Source of the DNA: an uncultured Pyrinomonas sp.
GTDB taxonomy: Bacteria > Acidobacteriota > Blastocatellia > Pyrinomonadales > Pyrinomonadaceae
Length of the DNA: 10,213 bases
Assembly (NCBI GenBank): GCA_937135995.1
Contig: CAKZOF010000193.1
Location: 1 to 10,213 of the forward strand
Direction: 5' to 3'
The notes under the pieces: generated by a model
Seen by the model: only the letters and a program-made list of their open reading frames with translations
Told to the model about the DNA's origin: nothing
Databases searched by the model: none
Position numbers and translations under genes: made by a program
Shown: in pieces, positions 1 through 5,527 of the stretch
Position numbering within the stretch: the stretch's first letter is position 1
Layout: every line of letters starts with the position of its first letter

Positions 1-1001
1 TGGATCGTCACTTCTTCGCCGTCGGGCAACTCAACCGGCAGATCGTCCAGGTAGCGTTCGGCATCGATGGCGGCCATGCAGCCGGTGCCCGCCGCAGTGA
101 TCGCTTGACGATAGAACGGATCCTGCACGTCGCCGCAGGCGAAAACGCCGGGCACGCTGGTCGCCATCGAGCGCCCGTTGGTGATGATGTAACCCATCTC
201 GTCCATCTCCAACTGCCCGCGAAACAGTTCCGTGTTGGGCTTGTGGCCGATGGCGACGAAGACACCTTCGCACGCGAAGATGCGTTCTTCGTTGGTCTTC
301 GTGTGGCGGATGCGCACGCCTGTGACGCCCTGTTCATCGTTGCCGACGATCTCGGTCACCACCGTATCCCACAGGAAATCGATCTTGGGATTCTTGAAGG
401 CTTTGTCCTGCATGATTTTGGACGCGCGCAACGAAGCACGTCGATGGATCACCGTCACGCGCGAGGCATAGCGCGTCAAAAAGATCGCTTCCTCCATCGC
501 CGTGTCGCCGCCGCCGATGACGACGACGTGCTTGCCTTTGTAGAAGAAGCCGTCGCACGTCGCGCACGCGCTCACGCCGCGCCCGCCGAAACCTTCCGGC
601 GCCGGCGCTTCACCGGGGACGCCGAGCCATTTGGCCGAGGCTCCGGAAGCGATGATCAACGCGCGTGCCGTAACCACGCCTTCCGTGGTGTAGATGGCAA
701 AGGGCCGCCGACCGAGATCGACGCGTTCGATCCACGCACTCAAAAATTCGGCGCCGAACCGCTCGGCTTGCGCGCGAAACTCTTCCATTAACTCTGGGCC
801 TTGAATACCGCGACTAAAGCCCGGGTAGTTTTCCACATCGGTTGTGATCATCAACTGTCCGCCCGGTTGTGGCCCTTCGATCACGAGCGGTTTTAGATCG
901 GCGCGCGCCGCGTAGATGGCGGCGGTCAATCCGGCCGGCCCTGATCCGATGATGACCACATCGCGCTTCGTCGGGCGCCTTGCGTCTCTTTCTTCGGTCA
1001 T
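1..1001 (-). CDS. trxB: Thioredoxin reductase, C-terminal end cut by window edge
   Basis: NADPH-dependent flavoenzyme of the cytoplasm that reduces thioredoxin. Translating the minus strand from the ATG at 1001-999 gives 333 codons before the window edge. An N-terminal FAD site is seen as VVIIGSGPAGL (about residues 15-25), followed by GGQL (47-50). The redox-active pair is CATCD with Cys146 and Cys149. The NADPH-binding loop is GGGDTAMEEA (from 163). Near the end is the second FAD motif, GVFACGDVQD. E. coli TrxB is about 320 residues, so only a short tail should be missing. The start is supported by AAGGAG six bases upstream. The gene diverges from the acyl-CoA dehydrogenase gene across about 200 bp. 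Family assignment is very secure. Specificity for thioredoxin rather than another small disulfide protein is inferred from the classic CATC arrangement. Confidence 0.96.
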   Translation of the reverse strand, partial: MTEERDARRPTKRDVVIIGSGPAGLTAAIYAARADLKPLVIEGPQPGGQLMITTDVENYPGFSRGIQGPELMEEFRAQAERFGAEFLSAWIERVDLGRRPFAIYTTEGVVTARALIIASGASAKWLGVPGEAPAPEGFGGRGVSACATCDGFFYKGKHVVVIGGGDTAMEEAIFLTRYASRVTVIHRRASLRASKIMQDKAFKNPKIDFLWDTVVTEIVGNDEQGVTGVRIRHTKTNEERIFACEGVFVAIGHKPNTELFRGQLEMDEMGYIITNGRSMATSVPGVFACGDVQDPFYRQAITAAGTGCMAAIDAERYLDDLPVELPDGEEVTI

Positions 1002-1060
1002 GCCTTGCTCCTTCTGGTTGCCTGCAGCGTTGATTTTCCGTCACGTCTCGCTCTCACCAA

Positions 1061-1085
1061 CACGCATGGCGAGACGCCATGCGTG
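1061..1085. repeat. Perfect 11-bp inverted repeat between divergent genes
   Basis: The arms CACGCATGGCG (1061-1071) and CGCCATGCGTG (1075-1085) are exact reverse complements separated by AGA. The repeat lies about 60 bp upstream of the thioredoxin reductase start and about 120 bp upstream of the dehydrogenase start. It could be a dimeric repressor or activator operator, or an mRNA hairpin in the trxB 5' leader if transcription starts near 1120. No T-run follows on either strand, so it does not look like a terminator. Confidence 0.75.
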
Positions 1086-1128
1086 CCATTCCCGTCGATT
1101 CGAGTCTAGCCTTTTCACTCCGCCGTGT

Positions 1129-1136
1129 AGTATAAC
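1129..1136. promoter_or_regulatory. Possible promoter -10 region(s) for trxB and/or the dehydrogenase gene
   Basis: The AT-rich spot AGTATAAC stands out in a GC-rich spacer. Read on the minus strand it gives TATACT (1134-1129), a good -10 for trxB. Read on the plus strand it gives TATAAC (1131-1136), a -10 for the downstream dehydrogenase gene. No convincing -35 box is seen at the usual distance on either strand, so orientation is undecided. Confidence 0.3.
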
Positions 1137-1202
1137 TTTTGCGCACGTCGAAGTCGAAACGCGAACGCCGCGGCAACCGTCGCCGCGCGTCCAACAAAGC
1201 TT

Positions 1203-2093
1203 ATGTCGGTGAGCGGAGAGCAGCTACCCAGCGAGATCGAAACCATCGCCGTCCTCGGCGCTGGGACGATGGGTCACGGCATCGCACAGGTGGCGGCCAT
1301 GGCTGGCTACGGCGTTGTTCTCTACGATACGAGCCGCGAAGCGTTGGAGCATGGCGTGGAACGCATCGAGCGCAACCTGCACCGGGCCATTCAACTCGGC
1401 AAGTTCACCGACGACGAGCGCGATGCGGCGTTGCAGCGAATTCGCGGTACGCTTCGGCTCGAACGGACTCTGCAGGCCGATCTTTTCATCGAAGCGGCGC
1501 CCGAAAAACTGGAACTCAAGCAAGAGCTTCTCCGCCAGATCGAGCAATCGGCGACGCGCCCTTTTATCTTTGCGACCAACACCTCGTCGCTCTCGATCAG
1601 CGAAATCGCCAGCGCCGCGCAGATCCCGGCGCGCGTCGTCGGCATGCACTTCTTCAACCCGGTCCACATCATGAAACTGGTCGAGATCGTCGTCGGCAAG
1701 CAGACCGCTCCGGCAGTGGTGGAGATGGTGCAACGGGTCGGGCGACGCATGAAGAAGGAACCGATCACGGTGCGCGACGTGCCCGGTTTCGCTTCGAGTC
1801 GGCTCGGCGTAGCGCTCGGACTCGAAGCGATGCGCATGTTGGAAGAAGGCGTGGCGAGCGCGCGCGACATCGACATGGCGATGGAACTTGGCTACAACCA
1901 TCCCATGGGACCGCTTCGCTTGAGCGACCTCATCGGACTCGACGTACGGCTCGCCATCGCCGAATACTTGCACCGCAAACTCGGGTCGGAGACCTTCCGC
2001 CCACCGGAGATACTTCGCCGCTTGGTGGCCGAAGGCAAGCTCGGCAAGAAGACCGGAGAGGGCTTCTACCGCTGGGACGTCGAAGAGCGATAG
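1203..2093 (+). CDS. 3-hydroxyacyl-CoA (3-hydroxybutyryl-CoA) dehydrogenase
   Basis: 296 residues, the usual length for stand-alone enzymes of the Hbd/FadB2/PaaH type. These oxidise L-3-hydroxyacyl-CoA to 3-ketoacyl-CoA with NAD(H) in beta-oxidation or run the reverse in butyrate-type pathways. An N-terminal Rossmann domain shows GAGTMG at 19-24 and an acidic Asp42 at the end of beta-2. By a constant offset of nine to the human mitochondrial enzyme, catalytic Ser128 (in NTSSLSI), His149 (in MHFFNP) and Glu161 are all present. The fourth conserved residue, Asn in PGFxxNR, is Ser199 here (PGFASSR). The C-terminal helical domain includes YNHPMGPLRLSDLIGLD. No clear Shine-Dalgarno precedes the ATG at 1203, but the Rossmann fold begins at the expected distance from it. 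The gene is followed after 30 nt by the PilZ gene, probably on the same transcript. Exact acyl chain specificity cannot be read from the sequence. Confidence 0.93.
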   Translation: MSVSGEQLPSEIETIAVLGAGTMGHGIAQVAAMAGYGVVLYDTSREALEHGVERIERNLHRAIQLGKFTDDERDAALQRIRGTLRLERTLQADLFIEAAPEKLELKQELLRQIEQSATRPFIFATNTSSLSISEIASAAQIPARVVGMHFFNPVHIMKLVEIVVGKQTAPAVVEMVQRVGRRMKKEPITVRDVPGFASSRLGVALGLEAMRMLEEGVASARDIDMAMELGYNHPMGPLRLSDLIGLDVRLAIAEYLHRKLGSETFRPPEILRRLVAEGKLGKKTGEGFYRWDVEER

Positions 2094-2123
2094 AGGGATG
2101 AAAGACCGCGACGCGAGGGATCA

Positions 2124-2528
2124 ATGACCAGACACGGCAACGAAGAAAGACGCTTCGCGCTGCGCATGGCGCTGCGATTGCCCATCGTCGTTTCGGGTCG
2201 AACGGATGAGGGAGAGGCGTGGAGCGAACCGACCGAGACGGACGACATCTCAACCATGGGCGCGCTCTTTCATCTCAACCAGAAGGTGAACGTCGGCGAT
2301 CGGTTGTACATCCGCGCCCACCGTCCCGATGGCTCGCCCGTCGAAGTCACGGCGCGCGTCGCGCGCACGGTGCCAGCCATCTACGGTACGGCGCGCGTCG
2401 GCGTGCAAATACTTGAGCCAAACGAGAATTGGATACGCCTCTTCGTCTCGTGGGTCGCCGATGAACACGCCGCGGAGGCGGACAAGTCGAAAAGCAACGC
2501 GGACGGATCGGATCGGACCAAAACTTGA
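2124..2528 (+). CDS. PilZ-domain protein, putative c-di-GMP receptor
   Basis: A 134-residue single-domain protein. Near the N-terminus is an arginine-rich stretch, EERRFALRMALR, that fits RxxxR (Arg10 and Arg14). About 27 residues later comes DISTMG (Asp41, Ser43, Gly46), fitting the second PilZ signature (D/N)xSxxG. Beta-rich sequence with VEVTARVAR and ARVGVQIL follows, as in the PilZ barrel. Both signature motifs needed for cyclic di-GMP binding are therefore present. The tail (from about 112) is charged and low in complexity, ending in a run of Lys, Ser, Asp and Thr. GAGGGA sits three bases before the ATG, a slightly short spacing. The gene follows the dehydrogenase gene by 30 nt. No output domain is attached, so it probably acts by binding a partner, which cannot be named. 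Confidence 0.82.
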   Translation: MTRHGNEERRFALRMALRLPIVVSGRTDEGEAWSEPTETDDISTMGALFHLNQKVNVGDRLYIRAHRPDGSPVEVTARVARTVPAIYGTARVGVQILEPNENWIRLFVSWVADEHAAEADKSKSNADGSDRTKT

Positions 2529-2607
2529 GCGCGCTTTCGAGCACGCACGAGCGCATTGGTGAGCCAACGGAACGAGGATCAGTGCGCTTGCTGTGACGCT
2601 CCGAGGT

Positions 2608-2620
2608 GCGGACCGTCCGC
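2608..2620. repeat. Short dyad in PilZ-hydratase spacer
   Basis: GCGGACCGTCCGC is a 6-bp dyad around a single central C, 80 bp after the PilZ stop. It may be part of a longer RNA fold: CTCCGA (2599-2604) and TCGGAG (2662-2667) could pair around it, ending directly at a T-run. It could also be an operator half-site pair. Function not established. Confidence 0.4.
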
Positions 2621-2648
2621 CTGCTGACCGTTTCTGCTGTAGCGCCAA

Positions 2649-2677
2649 CGAGCGTTTCGCGTCGGAGTTCTTTTTTT
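2649..2677 (+). terminator. Candidate weak intrinsic terminator after the PilZ gene
   Basis: CGAGCG (2649-2654) can pair with CGCGTCG (2658-2664) around a TTT loop, with one bulged G. TTCTTTTTTT follows at 2668-2677. The stem is short and three bases separate it from the T-run. The alternative pairing of TCGGAG (2662-2667) with CTCCGA (2599-2604) places the stem directly against the T-run. It lies about 120 nt after the PilZ stop codon and would separate the dehydrogenase-PilZ transcript from the hydratase gene. Confidence 0.35.
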
Positions 2678-2744
2678 GCGAGGCGCAGCATGTCTCCCGA
2701 TGAATGAAGACACGCTTTGCATCGGGGCGAGCGCCAGCCAATTC

Positions 2745-2762
2745 TTGCGTCCGATGACGCAA
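2745..2762. promoter_or_regulatory. 18-bp palindrome upstream of enoyl-CoA hydratase, possible operator
   Basis: TTGCGTC (2745-2751) and GACGCAA (2756-2762) are perfect 7-bp inverted arms around CGAT, centred about 43 bp upstream of the hydratase ATG. Position and symmetry suit a dimeric regulator, for example of the TetR or FadR kind that often control acyl-CoA genes, but no regulator is in the window. Between it and the gene is the short tandem repeat CCAAGGATCCAAGGA (2767-2781), whose end includes the AAGGAG ribosome-binding site. Confidence 0.4.
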
Positions 2763-2796
2763 ACTTCCAAGGATCCAAGGAGAAGACTCGATCGCC

Positions 2797-3582
2797 ATGA
2801 CGCAATCTTATGAAACCATCCTCGTTGAAAAACGCGACCGCGTCGCCATTTTGACCATCAACCGACCGGAAAAGAGAAACGCGCTCAACATCAAAACGCG
2901 CGAAGAGGGGGCCGCCGCGCTGGAAGAACTGCGCGCCGACGATCAGATTCGCGTGGTGGTCATCACCGGTGCGGGAGACCGATCCTTCATCGCTGGAGCT
3001 GACATCTCGGAGTTTGCCGGGCGCACGGCGATCACACAACGCGACGTCATGTTGGGCCGCTCGCTCTTTACAGCCATCGATCTGTTCCCCAAACCGGTAA
3101 TCGCTATGATCAATGGTTATTGTCTGGGCGGGGGATGCGAGCTCGCGCTGGCGTGCGACCTGCGCATCGCGAGCGAAACGGCATCCTTCGGCCAACCGGA
3201 GATCAATCTCGGGATCATTCCGGGCGGCGGCGGCACACAGCGCCTGACCCGTCTCGTCGGCGAAGGCAAGGCCATGGAACTCATCCTGACGGGTGACATC
3301 ATCGACGCGCGCACGGCCTACCAGATCGGCCTCGTCAACATGGTCGTGCCGGCAGCGGAACTGGAGGCGAAGACGATGGACGTAGCCAATCGCATCGCTG
3401 AGAAAAGCCCGATCGCTCTTCGCTTGGCCAAAGAGGCGATCAAAACGGCGTCGCGTTCGCTGCTCGACGAAGGACTGCGACGCGAAATAGACCTCTTCGC
3501 CCTCTGCTTCTCCACCGAAGACAAGGAAGAAGGCGTGCGCGCCTTTCTGGAGAAGAGGAAACCGGATTTCAAGGGCAGGTAA
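2797..3582 (+). CDS. Enoyl-CoA hydratase (crotonase family)
   Basis: A 261-residue crotonase-fold protein that by homology adds water to trans-2-enoyl-CoA to give L-3-hydroxyacyl-CoA. This is the step before the dehydrogenase encoded at 1203-2093. Oxyanion-hole segments are visible as AGADISEF (Ala68) and GYCLGGGCELALACD (Gly112). Both glutamates required for hydratase chemistry are kept: Glu115 in GGCELA and Glu135 in FGQPEINLGIIPG, matching Glu144 and Glu164 of rat mitochondrial hydratase. This argues for a real hydratase rather than an isomerase or inactive relative. GGTQRLTR follows as usual, and the C-terminal helical region ends with the common EGVRAFLEKRKPDFKGR. AAGGAG lies 14 bases before the ATG, a long but workable spacing, and no closer in-frame start exists. 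It probably has its own promoter, since a possible terminator and palindromes precede it. The natural substrate chain length is unknown. Confidence 0.95.
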   Translation: MTQSYETILVEKRDRVAILTINRPEKRNALNIKTREEGAAALEELRADDQIRVVVITGAGDRSFIAGADISEFAGRTAITQRDVMLGRSLFTAIDLFPKPVIAMINGYCLGGGCELALACDLRIASETASFGQPEINLGIIPGGGGTQRLTRLVGEGKAMELILTGDIIDARTAYQIGLVNMVVPAAELEAKTMDVANRIAEKSPIALRLAKEAIKTASRSLLDEGLRREIDLFALCFSTEDKEEGVRAFLEKRKPDFKGR

Positions 3583-3603
3583 ATAACCCGCCACTGAAGT
3601 CGC

Positions 3604-3624
3604 AGGTCTCCTTGCGGAGGTTTT
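3604..3624 (+). terminator. Small hairpin after the hydratase gene, weak terminator or RBS hairpin
   Basis: TCTCC (3607-3611) pairs with GGAGG (3616-3620) around TTGC, and G-U and A-T pairs can extend the stem. TTTTC follows. It starts about 22 nt after the hydratase stop, as a terminator would, but only four Ts follow. The same GGAGG is also a perfect Shine-Dalgarno five bases before an ATG at 3626, so the hairpin might instead mask a ribosome-binding site. Confidence 0.3.
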
Positions 3625-3625
3625 C

Positions 3626-3748
3626 ATGAAACGGCGCGCTACCGAAGCGGCAACCAAGCTCACCCTCTTCGTTCGGTGGGCGGGAGCACGAAAAGCGGCG
3701 CAGGGCACTTATCCCAACGAACGGTGCGTCGGAAGAGCAAATCCCTAG
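3626..3748 (+). CDS. Possible 40-residue ORF with strong Shine-Dalgarno, unknown
   Basis: An ATG at 3626 preceded by GGAGG with five-base spacing opens a 40-codon frame ending at TAG (3746-3748). The peptide starts MKRRATEAATKLTLF and is basic, with no motif I recognise, no signal peptide and no membrane helix. The only support is the good ribosome-binding site and the lack of any other gene in this 256-bp spacer. It may be chance. Confidence 0.22.
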   Translation: MKRRATEAATKLTLFVRWAGARKAAQGTYPNERCVGRANP

Positions 3749-3838
3749 AGTTCGGGCATCTGCGTCTTTCGGTGTCGACATGAAGCGGCAGCTGCTGGAT
3801 CTAAGTCGTGCGCCGCTTCTTCAGCGAGGGGATGAGAG

Positions 3839-4054
3839 GTGCGTGTTCTGCTCGTCATCACCGGCATTCTGCTGGGGGCCATCGGTGGGGTGATCGCCTA
3901 TCGCGCGGCGTTCGTCGAGCCAAGCGTCGGAGTGCTGATCACTGGGACAGAAGTTCGCCAAGTGCCCAACACGATGCGCATCGCCAGCGGCATCGTGCTG
4001 CTGATCGTCGGGGCGGTGATGGCCTTTTTGGCAGCAAGAAATATCCGACATTGA
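3839..4054 (+). CDS. Small two-helix membrane protein, unknown function
   Basis: 71 residues starting at GTG 3839. An in-frame TGA at 3833-3835 excludes a longer form, and GAGGGG (3826-3831) lies seven bases before the GTG. Two hydrophobic segments are plain: LLVITGILLGAIGGVIAYR (about 4-22) and IASGIVLLIVGAVMAFLAA (about 48-66). They are joined by a polar loop with VEPSVGVLITGTEVRQVP. Both helices are rich in small residues (Gly, Ala), suggesting tight packing in the inner membrane as a hairpin or oligomer. A short charged tail (RNIRH) follows. I do not recognise a family. Codon use resembles the neighbours. It precedes the endonuclease ORF by 120 bp and shows no evident functional link to it. 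Confidence 0.68.
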   Translation: MRVLLVITGILLGAIGGVIAYRAAFVEPSVGVLITGTEVRQVPNTMRIASGIVLLIVGAVMAFLAARNIRH

Positions 4055-4116
4055 TCGCGAACCGAAGCTGCAAGAATGTCGTGATGGCTTCTCCGTCGCC
4101 ATCAAATGAGGTTCTC

Positions 4117-4146
4117 TTGACGAAGAAGTTCGTGATGAAGTAATTT
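4117..4146 (+). promoter_or_regulatory. Weak candidate promoter before the endonuclease ORF
   Basis: TTGACG (4117-4122) is a good -35 box. After 18 bases comes TAATTT (4141-4146), a poor -10 (three of six consensus positions). The downstream ATG at 4175 is preceded by AGAGGA. It is in the right place to drive the endonuclease ORF, but the evidence is only sequence resemblance. Confidence 0.25.
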
Positions 4147-4174
4147 TTCCGCTCTTCTGGATAGAGGACCGATC

Positions 4175-4663
4175 ATGAACACGAGCCAGAAAGGGAACAT
4201 CGCCACTGCGCACATACTTGCGGCCTTGGTAGCAAACGGCAAAGATGTCGCCATACCTTTTGGAGATCACCAAAGATATGATCTGATCATCGACGACAAC
4301 GGCACGTTCCTTCGAGTCCAATGCAAAGTAGGTTGTCTGAAAGACGGTCAGATCAGTTTCATGACCAGCCGCCATCGGCGCAGAGTCAAAGACAGACCAG
4401 CGGGGTGGATCTCTTACAGAGGAGAGGTCGACCTTTTCGGAGTATATTGCCCGCAAAATCGCACCTGCTATTTGGTGCCGGCAAACGAGGTCAAGGAGAA
4501 GCGAGCCTTTTTACGCCTCGCGCCGACTCGCAATAATCAGAAAAAAGGTGTAAGGCGGGCGTCGGCATACGAGATTGGGGCCGTAGCTCAGCTGGGAGAG
4601 CGCTGCAATGGCATTGCAGAGGTCAGGGGTTCGATCCCCCTCGGCTCCACCAAGAGATCATAA
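4175..4663 (+). CDS. PD-(D/E)XK homing-endonuclease-like protein, frame runs through tRNA-Ala
   Basis: 162 codons. Residues 1-134 resemble the PD-(D/E)XK family tied to group I introns (I-Ssp6803I type, the PDDEXK_5 family). The start MNTSQKGNIA is typical, then IPFGDHQRYDLIIDDNG, then RVQCK, later DLFGVYCP, YLVPANEV and LAPTRNNQKKGVR. Asp36 and the Gln49-x-Lys51 pair match the Asp, Gln and Lys of the I-Ssp6803I active site as I recall it. The fourth residue, Glu near position 11, is Thr11 here, so activity is uncertain. Residues 135-162 (GAVAQLGERC and onward) are simply the translation of the tRNA-Ala gene and 11 bases of trailer. The codon boundary coincides exactly with tRNA position 1 (4577). 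The recognisable family domain ends at YEI, just before the tRNA. AGAGGA six bases before the ATG supports the start. No intron structure interrupts the tRNA, so this is a free-standing gene abutting it. It would probably cut double-stranded DNA and act as a selfish mobile gene. Confidence 0.75.
   Translation: MNTSQKGNIATAHILAALVANGKDVAIPFGDHQRYDLIIDDNGTFLRVQCKVGCLKDGQISFMTSRHRRRVKDRPAGWISYRGEVDLFGVYCPQNRTCYLVPANEVKEKRAFLRLAPTRNNQKKGVRRASAYEIGAVAQLGERCNGIAEVRGSIPLGSTKRS
4510..4537 (+). promoter_or_regulatory. Candidate tRNA-Ala promoter inside the endonuclease ORF
   Basis: TTTACG (4510-4515) and AATAAT (4532-4537, five of six consensus positions) are separated by 16 bases. Transcription would start near 4544, about 33 bases before the tRNA. 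It would let the tRNA be made independently of the upstream ORF. The assignment rests on box resemblance and position only. Confidence 0.35.
4577..4652 (+). tRNA. tRNA-Ala, anticodon GGC
   Basis: A complete 76-nt cloverleaf with encoded CCA. Acceptor stem GGGGCCG/CGGCTCC contains the G3-U70 wobble pair that marks alanine tRNAs. D-arm GCTC..GAGC. Anticodon stem CTGCA/TGCAG holds the seven-base loop ATGGCAT, so the anticodon is GGC at 4610-4612, reading GCC and GCU codons. Five-base variable loop AGGTC. T-arm AGGGG/CCCCT has loop TTCGATC. Discriminator A73 is followed by CCA (4650-4652). All stems pair, and there is no intron. The upstream endonuclease ORF reads through the whole gene in frame. 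A strong terminator lies about 38 nt downstream. Confidence 0.98.
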
Positions 4664-4689
4664 GTCCGATCATCGTGTTTGCATATCGC

Positions 4690-4727
4690 TGCGGCCACCC
4701 TTCCGAAAGGTGGCCGCAAGATTTTTC
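4690..4727 (+). terminator. Strong intrinsic terminator after tRNA-Ala
   Basis: A 10-bp stem, TGCGGCCACC (4690-4699) with GGTGGCCGCA (4709-4718), closes a nine-base loop and is followed by AGATTTTTC. It would end the tRNA-Ala transcript and any transcript of the upstream ORF. It sits only about 15 bp before the ATG of the next gene. Confidence 0.9.
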
Positions 4728-4741
4728 TTCGACCAATCAGG

Positions 4742-5527
4742 ATGAGTGAATCGGGCAAGCATCCCTCGACCGGCGCATGTGTCGCGTTCGCGCCGCCGCC
4801 GCCCTTCCGCGTGGCGACTTACAATGTGCACAAGTGTCGCGGGCTGGACCGGCGCGTGCGTCCAGCACGGATCATCGAGGTGCTGCGCGAGATCAACGCC
4901 GACATCGTCGCGCTGCAAGAGGTCTTCGGTGCCGACGGTTCAGCGCACACGCTCGACCAAGCCCGCGAAATCGCTCATGCGCTCGGATACGAGCTATGCT
5001 TCGGCGAAAATCGGCGCCTCAACGGATCGGGCTATGGCAATGCTATTTTGTCGCGCTTCCCGCTGCTCCGAGCACAGAACTACGATCTTTCGTGGCGGTG
5101 GTGCGAACGACGCGGGTGCCTTCGCGCCGACATCGCGCTCGGCGGCGGCTTCCTGCTTCATGTCTTCAACGTCCATCTCGGCACATCCTACGTCGAGCGT
5201 CGCCACCAAGCGCGCCGCTTGGTGAGCGCCGAGATCTTGAGCAACGCCGAGTTGAACGGCGCGCGCATCGTGCTCGGCGACTTCAACGAGTGGACGCGCG
5301 GATCAGCTTCGAAACTCCTTGCCATTCATCTGCAGAGCGCTGACATTCGTTCCCACCTGCGCCGCCCGCGCACCTATCCGGGCATCTTGCCGGTCATCCA
5401 TCTGGACCACATTTACTACGACTCTTGCTTGCGGCTCGAAAAGCTGGAACTCCATCGCAGCCACACGGCGCTGATCGCTTCTGACCATCTGCCGCTTGTC
5501 GCGAACTTCGGCTGGGAATCGGCTTGA
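4742..5527 (+). CDS. Endonuclease/exonuclease/phosphatase (EEP) family protein
   Basis: 261 residues counted from the ATG at 4742. The EEP fold of metal-dependent phosphodiesterases (relatives of exonuclease III, DNase I and E. coli YbhP) is shown by all its motifs in order: [10 protein letters not shown] with Asn28, LQEVF with metal-binding Glu60, GNAILSRFP (99-107), NVHLGTS with His145, GDFNEW (Asp180, Asn182), LDHIYY (Asp222, His223) and SDHLPL (Asp248, His249). The catalytic set is complete, so it should be an active phosphodiesterase or phosphatase; the substrate (nucleic acid, phospholipid head group or other) cannot be told. An in-frame TTG at 4679 would add 21 residues encoded by the terminator hairpin, so I prefer the ATG, though it has no clear Shine-Dalgarno. 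No signal peptide is evident, only a short Pro/Ala-rich lead before the domain. The gene stands alone after the tRNA terminator. Confidence 0.87.
   Translation: MSESGKHPSTGACVAFAPPPPFRVATYNVHKCRGLDRRVRPARIIEVLREINADIVALQEVFGADGSAHTLDQAREIAHALGYELCFGENRRLNGSGYGNAILSRFPLLRAQNYDLSWRWCERRGCLRADIALGGGFLLHVFNVHLGTSYVERRHQARRLVSAEILSNAELNGARIVLGDFNEWTRGSASKLLAIHLQSADIRSHLRRPRTYPGILPVIHLDHIYYDSCLRLEKLELHRSHTALIASDHLPLVANFGWESA

Noticed and set aside
1139..2101. Plus-strand frame of 320 codons overlapping the dehydrogenase gene
   Set aside because: It is extremely Arg-rich, lacks any domain and occupies another frame of a gene with full catalytic motifs.
2347..3708. 453-codon open frame on the minus strand
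   Set aside because: It lies antisense to the clearly real enoyl-CoA hydratase, is rich in Arg and His with no domain, and is a typical codon-bias shadow in GC-rich DNA.
4083..4103. GATGGC/GCCATC hairpin after the small membrane protein
   Set aside because: Six-base stem with a nine-base loop and no T-run, so weak as a terminator; such repeats are common by chance.
4577..4652. Group I intron in the tRNA
   Set aside because: The endonuclease family suggests it, but the anticodon loop is an uninterrupted seven bases and all stems are complete.
4679..4741. TTG start for the EEP protein
   Set aside because: It adds 21 residues encoded by the tRNA terminator hairpin. The family domain begins well after the ATG at 4742.
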